In this document: piece by piece, positions 16,891 through 24,432 of the stretch | Layout of the letters: every line of letters begins with the position of its first letter | Numbering within the stretch: the first letter of the stretch is position 1 | Program-made: the position numbers and the translations under genes | Notes under the pieces: model-generated | What the model was told of the DNA's origin: nothing | The model's input: the letters and a program-made list of their open reading frames with translations, nothing else | The model's database searches: none | Assembly (NCBI GenBank): GCA_018816345.1 | Contig: JAHIWG010000154.1 | Coordinates: 1 to 37,344 of the forward strand | Length of the DNA: 37,344 nt | Direction of reading: 5' to 3' | DNA from: Spirochaetota bacterium | GTDB taxonomy: Bacteria; Spirochaetota; Spirochaetia; Treponematales; UBA12059

Positions 16891-16905
16891 CGGGTCGAAC
16901 GGGGA

Positions 16906-17616
16906 TCAGTCGAGCGATATCCCCTCGCAGAGCTCGAAGGCCTTGGCCAGCGACGCCCGGTACTCCGCCTCCGGTATGGGAATATCCGGGAGGACCGCGT
17001 GCCGGAAGAAATAATCGGTCGCCTCGAACAGGCTGAACCCGAGTATCCCGTTCACTATCGCCTTGAAGATAGACTTCGCCTGGGCGTTGGTCGTGACGAT
17101 GAACGCTGACAGCTCGTCATCGGATAGGGTCTTGCCGTACTCCGAGGCCAGGCCCTTCGTGGCCTTATAGGTCGTTCTCTTGAGGCGCTCCATATTGGCG
17201 GCGTCGTAATCGGCGTAATTGACGAGATCGTAATAGACCGCGTGGGTGGCCTTATTGAGGGCGATGAAGCGGAAGAGGAGGATGTATTCTACGAAGACGC
17301 CGAGGATGACGGGATTCAGCCTCTCGCCGGCGCCGGCGTCGGCCTCGGCGCCGGCCTCGGCGTCGGCCTCGGCGTCGGCGGCCAGGCCGGCCAAGACCCT
17401 GTCGGCGGCGGCGTAGATGAGGTCGGCGTACGAGTCGAACAGGGCCCTGGCCGCCTTCTCCTTGTCGTCGAAGTAATAGTAGAACGAGGCCCGGCCGATG
17501 CCCGCCGCCTGCGCTATATCGCCTATCCCCGTCTCGTAGTATCCGCGTTCCGAGAACAGCTCGGCGGCGGCATTCAGGATCCTATCCCGAGTCTCGCCGC
17601 TCTTCTTATACGCCAT
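16906..17616 (-). CDS. TetR-family regulator with Ala/Asp/Glu repeat insert
   Basis: A 236-residue repressor. The N-terminal HTH is standard: RDRILNAAAELFSERGYYET, then IGDIAQAAGIGRASFYYYFDDKEKAA. The effector-binding domain follows without clear family. Between them, residues about 79-97 form a low-complexity Ala-Asp/Glu run encoded by four 12-bp repeats (17335-17382), which probably forms a flexible or helical linker. GGAGG precedes the ATG. It diverges from the amidohydrolase operon; two matching pseudo-palindromes flank that operon's promoter and are its likely operators. The natural inducer is probably the imported amide substrate or its product (inference). Confidence 0.9.
   Translation of the reverse strand: MAYKKSGETRDRILNAAAELFSERGYYETGIGDIAQAAGIGRASFYYYFDDKEKAARALFDSYADLIYAAADRVLAGLAADAEADAEAGAEADAGAGERLNPVILGVFVEYILLFRFIALNKATHAVYYDLVNYADYDAANMERLKRTTYKATKGLASEYGKTLSDDELSAFIVTTNAQAKSIFKAIVNGILGFSLFEATDYFFRHAVLPDIPIPEAEYRASLAKAFELCEGISLD
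17335..17382. repeat. 12-bp tandem repeat, four units, inside the TetR gene
   Basis: Units GGCGTCGGCCTC (17335-17346), GGCGCCGGCCTC (17347-17358), GGCGTCGGCCTC (17359-17370) and GGCGTCGGCGGC (17371-17382). Each unit encodes four residues on the minus strand (EADA-like), so unit gain or loss would keep the frame and only change linker length. Confidence 0.85.
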
Positions 17617-17651
17617 GGCTGGGCCTCCGTATCGTCGACGCCGAATCCTAC

Positions 17652-17673
17652 AATTTCGACACGCGTTAAATTT
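17652..17673. promoter_or_regulatory. Putative TetR operator, copy 1
   Basis: The 22-bp site fits AATTT-NN-ACAY-GYGT-NN-AAATT as an imperfect dyad (AATTT at left, ACACGCGT core, AAATTT at right). It lies just upstream of the -35 at 17677. The same pattern recurs at 17714, 62 bp away, about six helical turns. Confidence 0.65.
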
Positions 17674-17676
17674 AGT

Positions 17677-17705
17677 TTGACACCTCTAGGAGGCGGATGT
17701 ACAAT
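17677..17705 (+). promoter_or_regulatory. Near-consensus sigma-70 promoter of the amidohydrolase operon
   Basis: TTGACA (17677-17682) and TACAAT (17700-17705) are separated by exactly 17 bp, matching consensus at 11 of 12 positions. Transcription would start near 17712, about 110 nt before the ATG at 17823. Operator copy 1 is immediately upstream of the -35 and copy 2 covers the start region. Confidence 0.8.
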
Positions 17706-17713
17706 CGGCCTGT

Positions 17714-17735
17714 AATTTAGACATGTGTTCAAATT
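17714..17735. promoter_or_regulatory. Putative TetR operator, copy 2
   Basis: AATTT, ACATGTGT core and AAATT form a better dyad than copy 1: all five outer pairs match. The site begins at the inferred transcription start, where bound repressor would block initiation or escape. Confidence 0.7.
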
Positions 17736-17822
17736 AATCTATCCGCGTACGAGCAAGTATCCTTCGCTAGCTCGTCGCTGTCAATCTCGAGCCGTAGGGC
17801 TATGCAAGGGGGGCGTTATCGT

Positions 17823-19277
17823 ATGGATACATACGGGATCGTAAGCGGGAGCGTCGGCAGGAACGGGGCGACGCTCGCGAGGCTCAGCGACGAAATCTGG
17901 GCGTACGCCGAGACGGGTTTCGAGGAGCGGCGTTCGGCCGCGGCGCTGGCCGCCGCGCTACAGGCGGAGGGCTTCTCCATAGAACGCGGCGTCGCCGGGA
18001 TGGAGACGGCCTTCGTCGCCTCCTACGGCTCGGGGAGCCCCGTCGTGGCTCTCCTAGGCGAGTACGACGCGCTGCCCTCGATGTCCCAGGAGGCCGCGCG
18101 CCCGGAGAGGCGGGAGTCGTCCCCTGGCGCCAACGGGCACGGCTGCGGGCATAACCTGCTCGGAGTCGGGTCGCTCGCCGCGGCCATCGCCGCGAAGGAT
18201 TTCCTCGAGGCGACGAGGACGGCCGGTACTATACGCTACTACGGCTGCCCCGGCGAGGAGTTCGGCTGCGGCAAGACCTTCATGACGCGCGCCGGCCTCT
18301 TCGGCGACGTCGACCTGGCGCTTACCTGGCATCCTAGCGACGTAAACGCGGTATGGCAGGCCAGGTCCTTGGCCAACCTCTCGGTCTACTTCAGGTTCGA
18401 GGGCAAGGCGTCCCACGCCGCCGCGGCGCCTCACCTTGGCCGCAGCGCCCTGGACGCCGTCGAGCTCATGAACGTCGGCGCCAACTACCTCAGGGAACAT
18501 GTCGTGCCCGAGGCGCGGTTCCATTACGCCGTGACCAACCCCGGCGGCCGCGCGCCCAACGTGGTGCAGGCGGCGGCCGAGTCGTTCTACTACTGCCGCG
18601 CGCCGCGCCTGGACCAGGCCCGCGAGGTCTACGAGCGGCTCTGCGACGTGGCCCGGGGAGCCGCCCTGATGACCGGCACCAGGATGGAGATAGCCTTCTC
18701 GCAGGGCCTCTCCGACTACGTGCCGAACCTCGTCGCCGGGGAGCTCCTGCAGCGCTGCATGGAGGAGGCGGGCGCGCCGGCCTTCGACGCAGCGGACCGG
18801 GAGCTGGCCGGGAAATTCCGCGCCACCCTGACCCGGGCGGAGATAGCGACCGCCATGGGCCAGCTCAGGGCGACGCAGGGACCCTCCGTCGTGGAGGCCA
18901 TCGGCGAGGATCCGCTGGACGCCGTGATCGGGCCGCTGTTCCGCGGGGACGCCTGCCTGCCCGGCTCGACGGACGTCGGCGACGTGAGCCAGGTCGTGCC
19001 CACGGGCCAGCTGGTCTACGCCTCGGCTGCCCTGGGGACCCAGGCGCATTCTTGGCAGAACGCCGCCCAGGCGGGCTCCCCGATAGGACATAAGGCTATG
19101 CTGGCCGCCGGCCGCGCGCTCGGCCTGGCCGCCGCGGAGGTATTCCTCGATCCAGGCATAGCGGAGCGCGCCAAGGCGGAGCACGCCGCCAAGGTAGGCC
19201 CGTATTCCTGTCCCATCCCCGACGCGATCGGCCCTGAGGACGTCCTCAAGGCGATGCGTAGCGGCAACGCCTTATAG
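17823..19277 (+). CDS. AbgB-like M20 amidohydrolase
   Basis: A 484-residue zinc hydrolase of the M20 family, closest in layout to p-aminobenzoyl-glutamate hydrolase subunit B. EIWAYAETGFEE opens the catalytic domain. The metal-binding motifs are GEYDALP (about 79-85), HGCGHN (106-111), GCPGEEFGCGK (about 142-152) and WHPSD. The dimerisation domain contains GKASHAAAAPHLGRSALDAV, and STDVGDVSQVVP near the end is a characteristic late motif. These enzymes cleave N-acyl amino acids or dipeptide-like amides. The frame opens at 17802, but AAGGGGGG ahead of the ATG at 17823 is the better initiation site. First gene of the TetR-controlled operon, followed 25 bp later by the DUF5058 gene. Substrate unknown. 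Confidence 0.88.
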   Translation: MDTYGIVSGSVGRNGATLARLSDEIWAYAETGFEERRSAAALAAALQAEGFSIERGVAGMETAFVASYGSGSPVVALLGEYDALPSMSQEAARPERRESSPGANGHGCGHNLLGVGSLAAAIAAKDFLEATRTAGTIRYYGCPGEEFGCGKTFMTRAGLFGDVDLALTWHPSDVNAVWQARSLANLSVYFRFEGKASHAAAAPHLGRSALDAVELMNVGANYLREHVVPEARFHYAVTNPGGRAPNVVQAAAESFYYCRAPRLDQAREVYERLCDVARGAALMTGTRMEIAFSQGLSDYVPNLVAGELLQRCMEEAGAPAFDAADRELAGKFRATLTRAEIATAMGQLRATQGPSVVEAIGEDPLDAVIGPLFRGDACLPGSTDVGDVSQVVPTGQLVYASAALGTQAHSWQNAAQAGSPIGHKAMLAAGRALGLAAAEVFLDPGIAERAKAEHAAKVGPYSCPIPDAIGPEDVLKAMRSGNAL

Positions 19278-19302
19278 TCTATCGGTTTCTAAGGAGGCAA
19301 AC

Positions 19303-20019
19303 GTGGAATTCTTCGATGTAGCCAACGGAAGCTTGCTCTTCGTACTCGTCGGGGCGGGCATCGCGTACGTCATGGTCCAATGCGCGCTGTTCATGAGGAT
19401 ATCGCTCAAGCGCGCCAGGGAGCTCGGCATCGACGGGAAGGTGATATCCAATACCGTCAAGTCGTCGATAGTCTTCACAATCGCGCCCTCGATAGCCGTG
19501 GCGCTCGGGCTGGCCGCTATGGCGCCGAGCCTCGGGATAGCCTGGCCGTGGTTCAGGCTGTCCGTCATAGGAAGCGTAAGCTACGAGCTCATGGCCGCGA
19601 ACATGGCCACGAGCGCCCTAGGCTTCGCCAAGCTCGCGGACGCGGCCAAGGCCGGCGCCGAGCCCCTCGGGGCGATCATGTACGCCATGACGGGAGGACT
19701 GGCCGGAGCGATAATCCTCGACATCATATTCATAAAGAAGGTGGACTCGCTCGCCGTCAGGCTCAAGACCAAGGCGGGCGATTTCGGCGTGGTCGCCATC
19801 GGCGTCCTGTTCTTCGCGGTGCTCGCGGTATTCGTGGTGCCGTTCTTCGGGCAGGGCCTCGTGGCCGTGGCCACGTTCGCGACGAGCGTCGCGCTGACGC
19901 TGGTCCTGGCCTTCATAGCCAAGAAGTTCAGGATAGCCTGGCTAGGCAACTTCATCCTGGCCTTCAGCCTCATCCTGAGCATGTGCTCTTCGGTGCTCTG
20001 GACCGCGTTGGTCAAGTAG
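19303..20019 (+). CDS. DUF5058-family membrane protein
   Basis: A 238-residue integral membrane protein with about seven hydrophobic segments. The N terminus (FDVANGSLLFVLVGAGIAYVM, then MRISLKRARELGI) matches what I recall of the DUF5058 family, which is often encoded next to M20 amidohydrolases. Charged helix pairs (AKLADAAKAG; FIKKVDSLAVRLKTKAGD) lie between helices. Start is GTG at 19303 with a perfect AAGGAGG 5 bp upstream. A second membrane protein starts 9 bp after its stop; the pair looks like two halves of one transporter serving the adjacent hydrolase, as AbgT does for AbgAB. That function is inference; no transport signature is recognisable. Confidence 0.75.
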   Translation: MEFFDVANGSLLFVLVGAGIAYVMVQCALFMRISLKRARELGIDGKVISNTVKSSIVFTIAPSIAVALGLAAMAPSLGIAWPWFRLSVIGSVSYELMAANMATSALGFAKLADAAKAGAEPLGAIMYAMTGGLAGAIILDIIFIKKVDSLAVRLKTKAGDFGVVAIGVLFFAVLAVFVVPFFGQGLVAVATFATSVALTLVLAFIAKKFRIAWLGNFILAFSLILSMCSSVLWTALVK

Positions 20020-20028
20020 GAGGATTCG

Positions 20029-20748
20029 ATGGAAACCAGGGAACATTATTTCAACCGGATCAACAGGTTCGGCAGGATCAGCTTCACGATTTTCTTCGTG
20101 CTGATCTTCACCATACCCACTATCGTATGCGCGGCGTACGACATCTTCCCCGGCCTGGCGACTGTGCTCAAGGCCACCCTCGGGCTCTTCCTCATCCTGA
20201 CCCCCATTGCGGTTTCCGAGATAGTCAGCTTCGTCCCGCTGCTCGGCTCCGGGGCCTCCTACCTTACCTTCGAGACGGGCAACGTCTCCAACATAAAGCT
20301 GCCGTGCGCTATGAACGCGCTCAAGCTGGCGGGAGTCCAGCCGGCCAGCGAGGAGGGCGAGGTACTGTCGACGATCTCGGTGGCCGTTTCCTCGATAGTG
20401 ACGACCGCCGTCATAATACTGGCGGCCCTGCTCCTCGCCCCGCTGGCCCCGGTTTTCGCCGACCCGGCCGTGAAGACCGCGACCGCCAACGTGCTTCCCG
20501 CTCTGTTCGGCGCTCTCATGGTGTCGTTCCTCGCGGGCGGGGACGCGGGGAGCGTGGTGATCAAGGGCCAGTGGAAGGCCATCATCCTGCCCGCCCTCGT
20601 CGTCGCGGTCGTTCACTACCTCGTATTCCCGATAAAGGGCTGGGAGGGAGTCACCATACTCGTGCTGCTGCCCGTGACGATACTCGGGGCCAGGTTCCTC
20701 TATAAGAAGGGCCAGATCACGGTGACGCCAAAGGTCGCCAAGGACTGA
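20029..20748 (+). CDS. Membrane protein, partner of DUF5058 protein
   Basis: A 239-residue integral membrane protein with about seven predicted helices and no signal peptide. The cytoplasmic-looking loop SYLTFETGNVSNIKLPCAMN between helices is the most distinctive segment, and SFLAGGDAGSVVIKGQWKA another. I do not recognise a named family with certainty. Size, topology and tight linkage match the DUF5058 protein just upstream (9-bp gap with GGAGG). The two may form a heteromeric transporter for the substrate of the AbgB-like hydrolase. The C terminus ends in a basic tail (YKKGQITVTPKVAKD). Confidence 0.8.
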   Translation: METREHYFNRINRFGRISFTIFFVLIFTIPTIVCAAYDIFPGLATVLKATLGLFLILTPIAVSEIVSFVPLLGSGASYLTFETGNVSNIKLPCAMNALKLAGVQPASEEGEVLSTISVAVSSIVTTAVIILAALLLAPLAPVFADPAVKTATANVLPALFGALMVSFLAGGDAGSVVIKGQWKAIILPALVVAVVHYLVFPIKGWEGVTILVLLPVTILGARFLYKKGQITVTPKVAKD

Positions 20749-20787
20749 GCCCCGGCCGGGGGCCGCGTTCGAAGGGAGGAGGACGTC

Positions 20788-22110
20788 ATGGTCGACGCCG
20801 TTGTCAAGCTGGTTTGCGGGCTCTACGCCCTCGCCCACCGTAAAACGTTCCGGGCCGCGCGGCCCCTCGAGGGGAACGCGGCCCATATGGACGCCGACGA
20901 TAGGTACTGGTGGGGTTACAAGTACCTATGGGGCCCCGTCGAGCGGGAGGAGCCGGGCTCGGGCCTCGAGGCCTACTTCGACGGCCAGGACCTCGACTTC
21001 GCGCCGCGCGACGGCTTCGCGGAGACGGCGGGCATGACCCTGTGCGCGGGCGGGGACATCCTGGCCCACGCTGGCCTGAACCCCGGCACGACCGCCTCCC
21101 TATGGGACGACGTCCGCGGCTTCTACTTCTCCGGGGACCTCGCCTACGCCAACCTGGAATCGCCCGTCGCTCCCTCGATGCCGCCGCGCTACCTGCCAGC
21201 GAGCATCATGGAGCATGGAGGCATGAACAACACCGTCGCCATGCTCGAACGCGTCGTCGAGGGGGGCAAGGGGATAGGCTTCTTCTCCACCGCCAACAAC
21301 CATTGCCTAGATATGGGCGAGGCGGGGCTCCTCGAGACGCTCGACGTCCTCGACGAGCGGGGCTACCCGCACGTCGGTACGTCGAGGAGCGCCGCCGAGC
21401 GCGACGCCGTCGCCATGGTCGAGCGCGGCGGCGTGAAGGTGGCCTTCGTCTCGTGGACCTTCAGCCTCAACTGGGGCGTACTGCCCGAGGGACGGGAGTA
21501 CCTCGCCAATTACGCCAGGATCAACAGGCCCGATACCGATATACGGGCCATCGCCGAGCAGGTGGAGGCCGCGAGGGCCTCCGGCGCCGACGCGGTCGTA
21601 GGCCTGTTCCACTGGGGCGCCGAATTCGAGTCCTATCCCGCGCGGAACATGGTCTCGATGGGCCATAGGCTCATGGAGCTGGGCATCGACGTCATCATAG
21701 GCAACCATCCCCACAACGCGCAGCCCATGGAGCGGTACGCGTATACCGACGGGCGGGGGGCTAGGCGCGAGGGGCTCATACTCTACGCCCTGGGCGACCT
21801 CCTCTCCATACACCGGACCCTCCCCGATTCGCGGCTCGGCTGCCTGGCGCGGATCCGCGTCTCGAAGGGCGAGGCGGACGGCGCCAGGAGCGTACGGATC
21901 ACGTCGCTCGAGGTCCTTCCGACCTATCTATACGTCAAGAAGGCTCGCGGGGAATGCGTAGACTATCGCGTGCTCGACTTCAGGAAGCTCGTCGCCGACC
22001 TCCGCGCGGGCCGGGACGGGCTCGGGATAGGATCCGCGGAACGGCGGGAGATATTCCGGCTCGAGGCGCTCATGCGCAGGGTGCTGCGCGCGGCTCTGAG
22101 GGTATCCTGA
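20788..22110 (+). CDS. CapA-family (poly-gamma-glutamate synthesis type) metallophosphatase-fold protein
   Basis: A 440-residue protein of the PGA_cap/CapA family. Its metallophosphatase-like motifs occur in order: LCAGGDILAHAGLNPG (about 86-101), YANLESPV, FSTANNHCLDMG (about 169-180), LFHWGAEFESYP, IIGNHPHNAQPME and LYALGDLLS. No signal peptide is present, unlike membrane-anchored CapA, so it is probably cytoplasmic. GGAGGAGGA precedes the ATG. It lies 39 bp after the second membrane gene, likely in the same TetR-controlled operon. CapA homologues are linked to gamma-glutamyl polymers; with an AbgB-like hydrolase nearby, glutamyl amide metabolism is a reasonable but unproven link. It converges on the response regulator with a 12-bp gap. 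Confidence 0.88.
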   Translation: MVDAVVKLVCGLYALAHRKTFRAARPLEGNAAHMDADDRYWWGYKYLWGPVEREEPGSGLEAYFDGQDLDFAPRDGFAETAGMTLCAGGDILAHAGLNPGTTASLWDDVRGFYFSGDLAYANLESPVAPSMPPRYLPASIMEHGGMNNTVAMLERVVEGGKGIGFFSTANNHCLDMGEAGLLETLDVLDERGYPHVGTSRSAAERDAVAMVERGGVKVAFVSWTFSLNWGVLPEGREYLANYARINRPDTDIRAIAEQVEAARASGADAVVGLFHWGAEFESYPARNMVSMGHRLMELGIDVIIGNHPHNAQPMERYAYTDGRGARREGLILYALGDLLSIHRTLPDSRLGCLARIRVSKGEADGARSVRITSLEVLPTYLYVKKARGECVDYRVLDFRKLVADLRAGRDGLGIGSAERREIFRLEALMRRVLRAALRVS

Positions 22111-22122
22111 GGCGAAGGCCCC

Positions 22123-22548
22123 TTAGGGCCCCGCGTCCCCGATGCCGATCCCGAGCGCCCGCCCCAGGCACTCCTCGACGACGGCGATCAGCTCCTTATT
22201 ACGCCATGGCTTCATGACGCAGGCGTAGAGCCCGGCCTCCTCCTTCGCGCGGTCTACGGATCGCGCGTCCAGCTGGCCGGACACCATGATGGCCCGTATG
22301 CCGGGGTGGCGCCGGTGCACCCGGATGAGGAACTCGTCTCCCTTCATGCCGGGCATGAGCCAGTCCGATATGATCAGGATTATGTCGACGCCCCGCTCGC
22401 AGAGCATCTCGATGACCTCTTCGCCTTCCGCCGCGTTAAGCGCGGTCTCGTAGCTGAATTCATCCTTGAAGTGGTTCTGCAGCTCCTTCTTCATGGCGAG
22501 GAGTATGATCGCTTCGTCGTCCACGATGATGATAGCGGGCTTTAGCAT
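22123..22548 (-). CDS. Stand-alone receiver-domain response regulator
   Basis: A 141-residue single REC domain with no output domain. Acidic pocket Asp10/Asp11 (IIIVDDEAII), phospho-acceptor Asp62 (ISDWLMPGMKG), switch Ser90 (MVSGQ) and Lys113 (MKPW) are all present. The C-terminal 20 residues add no recognisable domain. It lies 27 bp downstream of the histidine kinase gene and is surely its partner or a phosphorelay intermediate. Having no DNA-binding or enzymatic domain, it must act by protein contact or pass phosphate to another protein. Confidence 0.92.
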   Translation of the reverse strand: MLKPAIIIVDDEAIILLAMKKELQNHFKDEFSYETALNAAEGEEVIEMLCERGVDIILIISDWLMPGMKGDEFLIRVHRRHPGIRAIMVSGQLDARSVDRAKEEAGLYACVMKPWRNKELIAVVEECLGRALGIGIGDAGP

Positions 22549-22575
22549 CTTGTAGGGTACTCCATTAAGGTCTGA

Positions 22576-24417
22576 TCATGTCGGGAGCCTCACGGTGAAG
22601 GTCGTCCTGCCCGGCCGGCTCGAGAAGCCGATGCTCCCGCCGCTTTCCTCGACGATGCGCTTGCATATGCTCAGCCCGAGCCCGGATCCCTCGCCCCGTG
22701 GCTTAGTCGTGAAGAAAGGAGTGAATATCCTAGCGGATACTTCTTCCGATATGCCCGCGCCGGAGTCGGTCACCGATACCGCGACCGCGCCGGGCTCTTC
22801 CCTTATAATTATATCCAGCTTGCCCTCATAATCCATGGCCTGCGCGGCGTTGTCTATGAGATTGATCCAGACCTGCCCCAGCCTGTCGCGCCGACAGGAG
22901 ATAGCGGGCACGGGACCGTAGTCGCGGGTTATCTCCACGCCGTGCTTCAGCGCGTTCCGGAATAGGGTCAGTATCATATCCAGTTCGGCCCTCAGGTCTA
23001 CTTCGCTCAGTTCCTCGCCGGAATCCTGCCTGGAATAGATCTTGAGCGAAAGGACGACCTTGGAAGCCTTCTCCGAAGCCAGCTCTATGACCTTCAGGGA
23101 TCGGCCCATGGACATGAGCCTCCAGGCCCCTCGGATCAGCGCCGCGCCGTCGGGAGAGGCGGCCTTTTCGGGCAGCCAGGATAGCTCGCCGCGACGATCC
23201 AAGTCGACGATTTGGCCGGCGAGCGCCTCCGCGCCCGGGACTCCCTCGCCCTCGAGCAGGGCCTGGAGACGCCAGCGCTCCTTCCTGTCCTCCATGGTAT
23301 CGACGACAATGGGCGAGCCTACAGACCGGGAGACGAGCGTACGGAAGACCGGCAGCTCCGAGGCGTCCAAGCCCCTATACAGGTCCATGAGCTCGAACAG
23401 GTGCCCGTTTATAGCCTCCTCGATGTCCCCGCGGGCGGACGAGATCGCCCCGATGGGCGTATTGAGCTCGTGGGCGATACCGGCGACGAGCTGGCCGAGC
23501 GCGGCCATCTTCTCGGAGGCTACCAGGTGGTCCTGCGTGTCGCGCAGCTCGCCTATCGCCGAGGACAGCTCGGCGTTCACGCTCTCCAATCGCCGATTAG
23601 AGCGCTCCAGGTCCAGGGTCCTCTCGGTTACGCGGGCCTCCAGCCCTCGAGTGAGCGACGCTATTCGGGAGGCCATGGACTCGAATTCCTTGGACAGCTC
23701 GTATATCTCGTGCCCGCTGCCCTCGGTTATGGTCGCGCTTATCCGCTCGATCTCGTCATAGCGCCCCTCGGCCAATTCCCTGGTCAGGTCTGTGAGCCGC
23801 GATAGCGGCCGCGATACGCGCCTAGCTATCAGCATGAAGCCGATCGCGGCCGCGGCCACGAATAGCAGGGAGTATACGAGAGATACCGAGATCGCCGTGC
23901 CGACGGAGCGGTAGATCGGCGCCTCGGCCGTCGCGACGGCGAGTTCCCATCCCAGCGGCTCGAAATGGCTATAGACGACGAAGTACCTCTCCGACGGCTC
24001 GGCGAAGTACGTGGACCGGATCGTCGCGGAACCCTCGCCTCCCGCGAGCGTCTCTATGAGCGGGTCGTCGGGGCTGATGGCGGAGCCGGCCGCGTCGACG
24101 CTGCCTCCGAGGAACCTTCCCTCGCGGGAGAGGATGAAGAATTCCTCGCCGCCGCGGAGGACCGACCTGAAGTACCGGACGATGTTATCCCGGGAGTTCT
24201 GGAGGAAGAACGAGTCCTCCTGCAGGCCCACCTTGAGGAGGACGTCGTACGCCGAATCGACGCGGTTCTCGAGGAGGCTGAGCTTGACGGAGAGGAGTTC
24301 CCTCTTGGACTCGACGACGGTGCTACGGACGAGGGAATAATGGATCCACGCCGTCCCGGCGATCGACATGACGAGGAGCGGGATGCCGAACAGCTGTAGC
24401 CTCGCGCGGAATCGCAT
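22576..24417 (-). CDS. Membrane sensor histidine kinase (HAMP, HisKA-like, HATPase)
   Basis: A 613-residue kinase. TM1 is at about 8-28 and TM2 about 178-198; the periplasmic part between them (about 29-177) looks like a Cache-type sensor (RSTYFAEPSERYFVVYSHFE). A HAMP region follows (RRVSRPLSRLTDLTRELAEG), then a coiled coil and the H-box VAGIAHELNTPIGAI with His316. The region between H-box and ATPase domain is long (about 150 residues), as in kinases related to the HELNTP subgroup. N-box NLIDNAAQ (519-526), G1 DSGAGI and G2 GEGSGLGLS are intact. The kinase follows the binding-lipoprotein gene by 15 bp and precedes the receiver, suggesting a three-part sensory system. The signal is unknown. 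Confidence 0.93.
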   Translation of the reverse strand: MRFRARLQLFGIPLLVMSIAGTAWIHYSLVRSTVVESKRELLSVKLSLLENRVDSAYDVLLKVGLQEDSFFLQNSRDNIVRYFRSVLRGGEEFFILSREGRFLGGSVDAAGSAISPDDPLIETLAGGEGSATIRSTYFAEPSERYFVVYSHFEPLGWELAVATAEAPIYRSVGTAISVSLVYSLLFVAAAAIGFMLIARRVSRPLSRLTDLTRELAEGRYDEIERISATITEGSGHEIYELSKEFESMASRIASLTRGLEARVTERTLDLERSNRRLESVNAELSSAIGELRDTQDHLVASEKMAALGQLVAGIAHELNTPIGAISSARGDIEEAINGHLFELMDLYRGLDASELPVFRTLVSRSVGSPIVVDTMEDRKERWRLQALLEGEGVPGAEALAGQIVDLDRRGELSWLPEKAASPDGAALIRGAWRLMSMGRSLKVIELASEKASKVVLSLKIYSRQDSGEELSEVDLRAELDMILTLFRNALKHGVEITRDYGPVPAISCRRDRLGQVWINLIDNAAQAMDYEGKLDIIIREEPGAVAVSVTDSGAGISEEVSARIFTPFFTTKPRGEGSGLGLSICKRIVEESGGSIGFSSRPGRTTFTVRLPT

Positions 24418-24432
24418 ACTACGGCCCCTACC

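Noticed and set aside
18054-19184. Long open frame on the minus strand opposite the M20 amidohydrolase (similar ones lie opposite or in other frames of most genes here, for example 3909-4871 plus and 14025-15614 plus).
   Set aside because: GC-rich coding DNA leaves other frames open by chance. These frames give Arg/Gly/Pro-rich products without domains, and the overlapping genes have clear families and SD sites.
22117-22130. GGCCC-CTTA-GGGCC hairpin between the convergent CapA and receiver genes as terminator.
   Set aside because: Only a 5-bp stem and no T-run on either strand.
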